From NCBI GenBank assembly GCA_045105235.1, contig JBGCDH010000024.1, positions 186,001 through 250,000 on the forward strand: a stretch of DNA of 64,000 nt, written 5' to 3'. The number at the start of each line of letters is the position of its first letter. The stretch's first letter is position 1. The position numbers were made by a program, and so were the translations under genes. Source of the DNA: GCA-2684655 sp045105235 (lineage in GTDB: Bacteria; Planctomycetota; UBA1135; UBA2386). The notes beneath the pieces were generated by a model. The model searched no databases, had not been told where the DNA came from, and saw only the letters and a program-made list of their open reading frames with translations. This document shows positions 15,802 to 22,638 of this stretch, piece by piece.

Positions 15802-18789
15802 TCAGAAGCGGATCTCGCCGCCGATCGAAAGGGAATAGGTAATGCCGGTCGTGTATTCGCGACGCACGACATCCTCAGCGAGGTACTCGGTGCTGTAGAA
15901 CTGCTGCCGAATCGCGTTGGTCAAGTTGTTGGCGGAAAGCGACAAGCGCACACCGCGCCCAAGATCCTGCTGAAACGTGACCGAGAGGTTGTCGTAGTCC
16001 CGCTCGTAGGTCGCGGGAATGAACGCCACGTTCGACGGCCCCGGCCCCTGCACCAAGGCATCGCCGGTCACCGTATAGAAGGCGCCGAAGCTCGATCCCG
16101 TAGCCGGGACGTCGTACGTCAGGAAGAGGTTCCAGAGGTAGTTCGGCGCATCCGTCATGTCGCGCGTGGTTGCCGGCCGCACGCCTTGGAACTGTTCGAA
16201 CTGCAGCACTTCGAAATCAGGCCGGCGCACCGTTGCATCGATCCACGTCGAATTGCCACCTGCCGTCAAGCCGGCAAGGGGCTGCCAGATCCGACCGAGG
16301 TCCTGACGCATTTCCACTTCCCAGCCGCTCAGTTTTCCGCGCGGATAATTGATAGGCCGAGTAAACGTGAACCCCTGCGACAGCTCGACATATTCAATGG
16401 GGTTGTCGATGATCTTGCGGAACCAAGAAACGGAGAAGAACGACCCCACCGCTGGTGCGTAGTCGATCCGGAAGTCGATGTTGCGCACATCGCTGATCTC
16501 GAGGCTCGGGTCTCCGATGAAAACCGGACCGCCGAGATACTCTTGCTGAAAGACCGGTGACAGCTCCTTGAACGTCTGGCGCGCGATCGTCTCGGAGTAG
16601 GCGGCACGGAACTGGAGCCCGTCGAGAAACTCGTAGGTCAGCCCGATCGCTGGCAGCACGTTGTTCTTGGATCGTGTCGGATTGGCCTGCGCCAGCAGGA
16701 ACTCATCGAAGGCCGGATCGGTGGGATCCGTAGTCGGAAACTGCGCTGGATCGAAGTTTGGCAGCCCTGAGGACGTCACCGGAGGCACCCACGTCGCGTC
16801 TTCCTCGGCGAAGCTTCGGATGCTGATGTCTGTCGACTCGAACCGCACGCCACCAACAAGACGCAGGTCGTCGGCAATCGGCAGGTCGAGCATCACATAC
16901 TGCGCCTCGACCGTCTGTGTTCCGGTGTAGTCAACGTCGACAAGTGCCCCAGAAATTGGGTGATCCTCGAACATCCAGACATCGGACCAGCGCAGCTCAT
17001 CGAACTGCCCTGGCGACGTGTCATTGACGTCGTTGAAGTTGCTGTACGTATCCTGACGAAACTGCCGCTCGACTTCGTCGCGGAAGTATCCCGTCTTGAA
17101 GGCCCCCTCTCGGCCGCCCCAAATCTCGAACGGGACACGCAGATTGAAGGCCAGCTCTTCGCTTTCTTCTTCGATCCGGATGAACGTCCTCTGCAGGTTG
17201 CCGAGGGTGATCTCCGCAGCGGGCTTCAACGAGCCGTAGTTTCCCGCCGGGTTCCAGAACGACGCAAACTCACGTCGGTCCGGTGTATCACGGAGCGCGC
17301 TGTTACGGGCGATCGTCCAGTCGAGCTCGATACCCGTCACGCCGCTGAAGCCATAGACGTCCCAGCGATGCCGCCCCGAAAGCTGCAGAGCCTCGGTTTC
17401 GCGCTCGATGTAGGCGAGCGTCTGCTGGCGGGTGAAGGCGGCCTCGTCGCTGTTGCCGAAGCCCGGCGACGTTGGGTCCTGTGGGTCGTGACCAGGAAAG
17501 AAGAAGCCCTTGCCCTCCGTATCTTCCGCCACGACCACGTTGTCCTGGAAGATCTTGGACAACATGTAGGTCAGGTTGAACGCGTGGTCTTCACTTTGCA
17601 CACCGACCGTCGCGAGACCACCCCACTGCAGCTCTTGCCGGCTGCGGTCGATGGACAGCAAGGACGTGAAAAACGGCGGCTGCTGGATGGTGCCGTTGTT
17701 TGTTTGCGGCGTCATCAAGTTGCCGATCTGGCCGATCTGCCGCGACTCGTCACGCTCGTTCTCGCGGAACTCTGCGCTGCGGTTGTAGAACAGGTTCACA
17801 AAGCCGCCGGCGCGCCAACCATCACCGATGTCGAAGCTGCCGCCCGTCGAACCTGTCCAACTGAAGTTGTCCGGCGCCTCGGCCGTGCTGGCACCAACTG
17901 CACCTTCCCAGTTGGCGCCTTCTTCTTGCACACGTCGGCCAGATGGGCTTTCACCAAGAGTGCCGAGACCACCACCAGCATAGGAAAGGAAGTCCTCACG
18001 GCCGGTCGCCTGGCTGTTGTAGGACGTACCAACCTTCCAGTTCACGAAGAACGGCTTATCGGGCACGCTGCGAAGCTGCACGTTGACGGCGCCGCCCGAG
18101 GCATTGCCCTGCTGGTCTGGTGTAAACGTCTTGAAGACCTGCACGTTTTCGACGGAACCCGACCGGAACTGGTCAAGAGGAACCGAGCGCTTGTCCTCGT
18201 CCGAACTGGGCAGCAGCACGCCGTTGACAAGCGATGCGACGTAGCGATCGGGCAACCCACGGATCACGGCCGAGCTGCCGTCTTGCGTCGAGGCCCCTGC
18301 AACCAGACGAAGTGCGCCAGCGGCGTCGCTCGCCCCAGCTCGACTCATTTGATCCTGGCCGATCGAGTCGATAAGCGCGGCAGAGTCGAAACGTTGGTCA
18401 AGCAGGCCCTGCTCATCCGTAATCGACTCCTGGATCTGTTCTTCGACGACCCACTCTTCGAGTTCGGTCAACTCGCCGAGCATCTCTACACGCACCTCGG
18501 CAACCGCACCGGCGCGGACCTGCGCGCGCACGACGCTACGCACGTAGCCTTGCTTCGCCACGACGATCGTGTAGGCATCGGGCGGCAAGTCCGGCACCGA
18601 GAAGCTGCCGAAGTCGTCGGTTGTGACAACGACGCCGCTGTTGATGACCTGGACCCTCGCTCCGCTCAATGCCGCGTCAAAGTCCAGGTCGGTCACAATC
18701 CCGCGGATTGACCCCGTTTGCTGAGCCGTTGCCAACGAAGCCAACAGCGCAACGACCGCAAAGCCGTAGACAGAACGTGGAGCTACCAA
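15802..18789 (-). CDS. TonB-dependent outer-membrane receptor with CarboxypepD-like domain
   Basis: A 995-residue receptor. A signal peptide (to about ATAQQ) precedes a carboxypeptidase regulatory-like domain (about 25-105: GSIRGIVTDLDFDAALSGARV). Next come a probable TonB box (ELEEWVVEEQ), a plug (DAAGALRLVAGASTQDGSSA; IRGLPDRYVASLVNGV) and a beta-barrel whose last strand ends in SLSIGGEIRF with C-terminal Phe. The start is a TTG at 18789, overlapping the stop codon of the preceding gene, with GGAG just upstream. It is followed after 18 bp by the DUF3450-TtpC-ExbB-ExbD-TonB genes that presumably energise it. The ligand is unknown; no siderophore or vitamin genes are nearby. Confidence 0.92.
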   Translation of the reverse strand: MVAPRSVYGFAVVALLASLATAQQTGSIRGIVTDLDFDAALSGARVQVINSGVVVTTDDFGSFSVPDLPPDAYTIVVAKQGYVRSVVRAQVRAGAVAEVRVEMLGELTELEEWVVEEQIQESITDEQGLLDQRFDSAALIDSIGQDQMSRAGASDAAGALRLVAGASTQDGSSAVIRGLPDRYVASLVNGVLLPSSDEDKRSVPLDQFRSGSVENVQVFKTFTPDQQGNASGGAVNVQLRSVPDKPFFVNWKVGTSYNSQATGREDFLSYAGGGLGTLGESPSGRRVQEEGANWEGAVGASTAEAPDNFSWTGSTGGSFDIGDGWRAGGFVNLFYNRSAEFRENERDESRQIGQIGNLMTPQTNNGTIQQPPFFTSLLSIDRSRQELQWGGLATVGVQSEDHAFNLTYMLSKIFQDNVVVAEDTEGKGFFFPGHDPQDPTSPGFGNSDEAAFTRQQTLAYIERETEALQLSGRHRWDVYGFSGVTGIELDWTIARNSALRDTPDRREFASFWNPAGNYGSLKPAAEITLGNLQRTFIRIEEESEELAFNLRVPFEIWGGREGAFKTGYFRDEVERQFRQDTYSNFNDVNDTSPGQFDELRWSDVWMFEDHPISGALVDVDYTGTQTVEAQYVMLDLPIADDLRLVGGVRFESTDISIRSFAEEDATWVPPVTSSGLPNFDPAQFPTTDPTDPAFDEFLLAQANPTRSKNNVLPAIGLTYEFLDGLQFRAAYSETIARQTFKELSPVFQQEYLGGPVFIGDPSLEISDVRNIDFRIDYAPAVGSFFSVSWFRKIIDNPIEYVELSQGFTFTRPINYPRGKLSGWEVEMRQDLGRIWQPLAGLTAGGNSTWIDATVRRPDFEVLQFEQFQGVRPATTRDMTDAPNYLWNLFLTYDVPATGSSFGAFYTVTGDALVQGPGPSNVAFIPATYERDYDNLSVTFQQDLGRGVRLSLSANNLTNAIRQQFYSTEYLAEDVVRREYTTGITYSLSIGGEIRF

Positions 18790-20057
18790 GGTGCTCCCAG
18801 GCCATCAGCAATTTCGATGATGCGCCGGTGAAGCTCGGCAGACGGTTCCATGTCATGCTTCGCCAACTCGATGCAGCTTTCGACCAAGTCAAAGCAGCGC
18901 GGACGCGAGTTCGGATTCTCGACGGCTTCTTCGAGCGCCGTCTGCATGAGCGCATCCGCCTGCGAGAGATCGCCGAGCGCGTGGCATGCAAGCGCCAACG
19001 GCCGCAACGTCTCGCATCGGTAGATGCTGACGATGCCGTCGCGCTGCTCATTGTATTGAGTCAGCAGCTTCTCCAACTCCGCTTCGGCGCGCGCGCGGTC
19101 GCCGACCTCGGCACGCAAGCGAACAAGGCGAGCCATCTGCGGCATCCGATCTTCGGCACGCCAAGGCGTCGTCATGGCCAGCTCGGTCATGCGGACCAAC
19201 ACATTGCGTGCTCCGTCCGCATCGTCGGCAGCCAGATAGTTCCGTGCCAGGCACGCCATGGCGTCCAAACGCAGGTTCGCCGGCATCTGGAGGATTTCTG
19301 AAAACGCGTGGGTTTCGATCTGCTCGCGCAACGCCGCGTTTGCAAACATCGCGCCGTGCAGACTTGCTAGCAACATCAGCGACGTGTAGCGATCGCCGAG
19401 CGGCCGTGAATCCCACGTATCGATGATGCGCCGGACCTCCTTACGCGCTGCGTTCGGTGCCCGCGACGGTGCGCTTGAGACCAGCGCACGGCTCCAGTCT
19501 GGATCGACGGCACCGCTGGACGTCGACGCGATCTGATCGCGCAGTTCTGCGGCACGGGCCGGTTGCTGCAACGCGGTCCACGCGCGCGACATCTTGAGCC
19601 GGATTCGATCCAGCCGCCATTGCTGCGCATGTGGGCTCGCCATCAGCTCGCCGGCAACGCCTTTCGCCAGATCGAGATGCCGCTCGGCTCTCTCCGCCAG
19701 ACCTGCCTTGGCACACTCCCAGGCGTAGTCCGCGTAGGCAACCCCGCGGCGCCAGCCTTCAACGCGCGGCGCAAGCGACAGGGCGAGTTTCGGCTGCGCG
19801 AGCTCGAAACACGCAACGACGACCTTCTCTTGCGCCAAACCCCGGTTCTTATGGTGCGGGTTGGCCGGAAACTTCGAGGCGGCACGAAACGCGATCCGCA
19901 GCAGCTCACGCCGGTTTTCCGCGAGAGGCTCGTCTTCGAGCTGGCGCCCCGTTTCCGAGAAGGCGCCCGGATGCGGCTGCGACGACTGCGCACACGGTCC
20001 TCCAGCCAGCATCGGCATGGACACAGAGAGCAGGAGCAAGGCGGATGAGAACTTCAC
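18783..20057 (-). CDS. Secreted helical-repeat protein, first gene of TonB operon
   Basis: A 424-residue exported protein of unknown family. The signal peptide (SSALLLLSVSMPMLAGGPCAQ) is followed by alanine- and leucine-rich amphipathic helices typical of TPR-type solenoids (RLDAMACLARNYLAADDADG; LRPLALACHALGDLSQADAL). The start is a GTG at 20057 without a clear ribosome-binding site, preceded by a tiny open frame that does have one. The stop overlaps the receptor start by seven bases, so the two are co-translated. Its position suggests a periplasmic accessory of the receptor. I cannot assign a catalytic role. Confidence 0.75.
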   Translation of the reverse strand: MKFSSALLLLSVSMPMLAGGPCAQSSQPHPGAFSETGRQLEDEPLAENRRELLRIAFRAASKFPANPHHKNRGLAQEKVVVACFELAQPKLALSLAPRVEGWRRGVAYADYAWECAKAGLAERAERHLDLAKGVAGELMASPHAQQWRLDRIRLKMSRAWTALQQPARAAELRDQIASTSSGAVDPDWSRALVSSAPSRAPNAARKEVRRIIDTWDSRPLGDRYTSLMLLASLHGAMFANAALREQIETHAFSEILQMPANLRLDAMACLARNYLAADDADGARNVLVRMTELAMTTPWRAEDRMPQMARLVRLRAEVGDRARAEAELEKLLTQYNEQRDGIVSIYRCETLRPLALACHALGDLSQADALMQTALEEAVENPNSRPRCFDLVESCIELAKHDMEPSAELHRRIIEIADGLGAPW

Positions 20058-20061
20058 GGGC

Positions 20062-20082
20062 TCAAACGCTAGGGCGGCGCAT
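20062..20082 (-). CDS. Possible leader mini-ORF (6 codons)
   Basis: An ATG at 20082 preceded by a perfect GGAGG (20087-20091) opens a frame of six codons (MRRPSV) ending in TGA four bases before the GTG of the main gene and out of frame with it. The main gene lacks its own Shine-Dalgarno, so ribosomes may reach it by re-initiation. This is sequence-level inference only. Confidence 0.3.
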   Translation of the reverse strand: MRRPSV

Positions 20083-20103
20083 TCAGCCTCCGTAAAGAAC
20101 GCA

Positions 20104-20118
20104 TGATGGTTCGGTCAA
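20104..20118 (-). promoter_or_regulatory. Shared upstream motif, copy 1
   Basis: On the minus strand this reads TTGACCGAACCATCA, 47 bp upstream of the GTG start of the TonB operon's first gene. The same motif with one change (TTAACCGAACCATCA) lies upstream of the beta-helix gene at 22355-22369, and TCGGG precedes both. TTGACC could also serve as a -35 element, but no good -10 follows at 17 bp. Confidence 0.45.
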
Positions 20119-20200
20119 CCCGACCCTTTTAACCATAATCATTCTGCGGCCATCACCTTCCGAACGCCGCCAATGGAAACCCGCAAACGTCCAACCCACC

Positions 20201-20248
20201 AAAAATCGAACGCGGGCGGCCCCGGCAACAACGTCGCCAGGGCCGCCC
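20201..20248 (-). terminator. Rho-independent terminator of the beta-helix gene
   Basis: On the minus strand GGGCGGCCC-type arms (stem 20214-20248) close a GC-rich hairpin, followed eight bases later by five thymines (20205-20201). It lies 58 bp after the stop of the gene ending at 20306 and before the motif of the TonB operon, separating the two transcription units. Confidence 0.75.
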
Positions 20249-20305
20249 GAGGGGCTGTCAACTCGACACTCAAAGCAGCGAGTGACCGGCTGAGAAGCTG
20301 CGCGC

Positions 20306-22276
20306 TTAGAGATTGTGGCGCTGCGCGTTCGTGACGGTGAACGTGCCGGACGGCAAACCGGTATCCAGGCCAAACGCCTGCGAGTACCACTGCTGGCCGC
20401 TGAAGTTGCCGCCCAACGGAACAGGGATGTTCAACACAGCTGCATTGCCAACACCGGGCTGCAGCGTGAAGACACCGCCAATCAGGTTGTTGGGGATCAG
20501 CGTCTCGATGCCGAACAGGCCGAGCGGCAGCCCGGCGGTTGGGTTGACGGGGTTGGCGGGCCCGGTCGACAGCACGAGCAGGGCAATCGGACCGACGCCG
20601 AAATCCTGCAGGTTGTCGACGCCCATGACGACTGTAGTGCCAGGCGCCCAGTTGCCGTCGGTGTAGAGAACCGGCGCACCGTTGGTGCCGGCAGTCTCCA
20701 CGTCAACGATAGGCTCGTTGACGCCCGCGCTGCGCTGCGTCGTCAGCCCGAATTGGCTCGCACCCGTCCAACCAATCAGCCAGTTGTTGGCTCTTGAGAA
20801 GGCTCCGACGTAGCGAGCCGACGTGTAGAAGCCGTCGTTCGGGCTGAACTCGGCGGCGGTTTGCGCAATTGCCGTCGGCGTCGGATCGAGAAACGAAACC
20901 GGGAACGTTGAGTGGCCCTGTGCGATCGTCTCGGTCGCGCTACGGGTCAACGCCGTGATCGGCGAGACGGCCTCGATGCTGTTGTTGGCGTTGTTGGTGC
21001 CCGCAACCGGCGCCTGTGGGAAGAAGCCGTAGCCCAGCGCTTCGATGTAGGCCAGCGGCGAGTTGTTGTTGAAGAAGATGCTGCCCCGCACTTCGACCAG
21101 ATTGCCGGCGGGGTTCTGCGCCGTGTAGGCCTGCGCAGGGGTCAGCTCAGGGGAACCTGGAAAGGCGTTGCTCGCGAACGTCGTCGACGCCGCCGTCTGC
21201 ATCCGCGTCAGCATCTGCGGCACGGCCGAGCCCGGCCCACAGACCGTCGTGTTGTTGGCGCCTTCCCCGTCGGTGATCTTGTCGTTGAAGACTTCCTTGC
21301 CTGCATCCATGAAGATGCAGTTGAGGAACTGAACGCGAGCGTTGTCGCGCAGTTCAACCAGCTCGTCGGTCGGGCTGCTCGACAGCGTCGCCGGATCGCC
21401 ACCGCCGATGACGGTGAAATTGTGGATGGCGGCCGTCGTGACCGGCTGCCAATCGCAACGCTCTGCCCCATCGATTTCGAGCGCGTTGTCGCCAAAGCCC
21501 GAGCCCTGACCAAATGTGTTTGAGGCTCCCTGAACAATCAGTCCGAACTGTGCCTTGCCGCGCCAGCCCTGGTCGATGTCGAGGCTGTCGTCACCGACGT
21601 TCCAAATCGATAGGTACTTGAGGTTGACGGTGCCACCCCAAACCTCGATGCCGTCGTCGAGGTTGTTGAGGATTTCGATATGGTGGATGTCGGTGTTGCG
21701 CCCAATCCCACCGAGCGAGAGGCCGTTGAGCTCGACCCCCGGCGCGACGGCCAGGCCGCCGTAACGGAACGAGCAGAAGGCGAGAGTGCCGCTGTCGTCG
21801 TTGGCGTTGCCGCCGCCGTAGTCGTTGAACGATGGGTTCGCCGGCTGGAGCCCTTCCATATTTGCGAAGTTGCTCGCCGAAGGCACCGCGCTGTTGGTCG
21901 CGACGTCACTTTCCGAAATGTAAGCGTCCCCCATGATCGTGAGGTTGCCCCATTCGTTGTTCGCGTTCGGACGGTAGACACCGTTGTCCGCGGACGATGT
22001 GAAAGTAATCGGCGCGTCCTGGTTGCCTTCGGCGATAATCTGGGCGCCGCGCGTGATCGCGAGCGTCGAGTTGTTGGAACTCTCAAAGCGCACTCCCGGC
22101 TCGATGGTCAGCGTGGCACCCGGGAGAACGTAGACGTCGCCCTGGAGCTCGTAGGGGCTGTTGGCGAGCGTCAGCGTTTGCGACGTGGCGATGTTGCCGG
22201 TGATGACGGTTTGAGCCGAGACCAGGGACGCCAGGCTGGCGGCGACTGCAAGTCCGGTGATGGGTAGACGATTCAT
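20306..22276 (-). CDS. Secreted beta-helix-like surface protein
   Basis: A 656-residue exported protein. From the ATG at 22276 a signal peptide (AVAASLASLVSAQ) leads into VYVLPGATLTIEPGVRFESS and TRGAQIIAEGNQDAPITFTS, typical of right-handed parallel beta-helix proteins that begin with an imposed-value repeat. The solenoid continues to about residue 480 (IHHIEILNNLDDGIEVWGG; LKYLSIWNVGDDSLDIDQG). The last 120 residues (GPIALLVLSTGPANP; GQQWYSQAFGLDTG) look like the recurring C-terminal domain of planctomycete surface proteins. Relatives of such proteins are commonly paired with TonB-dependent receptors. The shared upstream motif supports a joint role with the adjacent operon, perhaps ligand capture. 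The open frame extends to 22315, but that start would bury the signal peptide. Confidence 0.78.
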   Translation of the reverse strand: MNRLPITGLAVAASLASLVSAQTVITGNIATSQTLTLANSPYELQGDVYVLPGATLTIEPGVRFESSNNSTLAITRGAQIIAEGNQDAPITFTSSADNGVYRPNANNEWGNLTIMGDAYISESDVATNSAVPSASNFANMEGLQPANPSFNDYGGGNANDDSGTLAFCSFRYGGLAVAPGVELNGLSLGGIGRNTDIHHIEILNNLDDGIEVWGGTVNLKYLSIWNVGDDSLDIDQGWRGKAQFGLIVQGASNTFGQGSGFGDNALEIDGAERCDWQPVTTAAIHNFTVIGGGDPATLSSSPTDELVELRDNARVQFLNCIFMDAGKEVFNDKITDGEGANNTTVCGPGSAVPQMLTRMQTAASTTFASNAFPGSPELTPAQAYTAQNPAGNLVEVRGSIFFNNNSPLAYIEALGYGFFPQAPVAGTNNANNSIEAVSPITALTRSATETIAQGHSTFPVSFLDPTPTAIAQTAAEFSPNDGFYTSARYVGAFSRANNWLIGWTGASQFGLTTQRSAGVNEPIVDVETAGTNGAPVLYTDGNWAPGTTVVMGVDNLQDFGVGPIALLVLSTGPANPVNPTAGLPLGLFGIETLIPNNLIGGVFTLQPGVGNAAVLNIPVPLGGNFSGQQWYSQAFGLDTGLPSGTFTVTNAQRHNL

Positions 22277-22354
22277 GGTGTGATCTAGGTGGTCTTTGGT
22301 AGGCCGCAGAAGCACGGGGCTTCCTCGCGATGCGGAGCAACCTAGGAAGCACCG

Positions 22355-22369
22355 TGATGGTTCGGTTAA
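22355..22369 (-). promoter_or_regulatory. Shared upstream motif, copy 2
   Basis: The minus strand reads TTAACCGAACCATCA, 79 bp upstream of the beta-helix gene. Fourteen of fifteen positions match the copy before the TonB operon. The 362-bp divergent gap 22277-22638 that holds it otherwise shows the topA promoter and no gene. Confidence 0.45.
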
Positions 22370-22590
22370 GGCCCGATGATCCGTTGGTGTGGGTTCGCGG
22401 GCCTCTTCGGTGAGGCCGAGGCCAAGAATGCGCGCCTAGCGTGAGGATGCTTTCGCCACAAGCACTTGCGCGCGCCGGCACCTCGCCACGTATTCGCCAA
22501 AGCGCATATCATCAGACCTTCCGATGGCCTTCAGCCAGCCCATGACATGGACCGATTCCGCCCGAGCCGCCCATTCCTGACGCGGGAGCC

Positions 22591-22635
22591 TTGACAGCGA
22601 GTTCCCGCGCCCCCTAACACACGGTCGAGCACCGT
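22591..22635 (+). promoter_or_regulatory. topA promoter and leader hairpin
   Basis: A perfect -35 box TTGACA (22591-22596) is followed after 18 bp by TAACAC (22615-22620, 3 of 6 matches). A small hairpin ACGGT-CGAGC-ACCGT (22621-22635) occupies the start of the very short leader and ends three bases before the ATG. No Shine-Dalgarno is visible. Confidence 0.45.
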
Positions 22636-22638
22636 CGC

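Noticed and set aside
16960..18711. A 583-codon frame antisense to the TonB-dependent receptor
   Set aside because: The receptor on the other strand has clear plug and barrel motifs; the antisense translation does not resemble any protein.
20256..20261. TTGACA on the minus strand as promoter of the TonB operon
   Set aside because: It lies upstream of the terminator hairpin, and no -10-like hexamer follows at the right distance.
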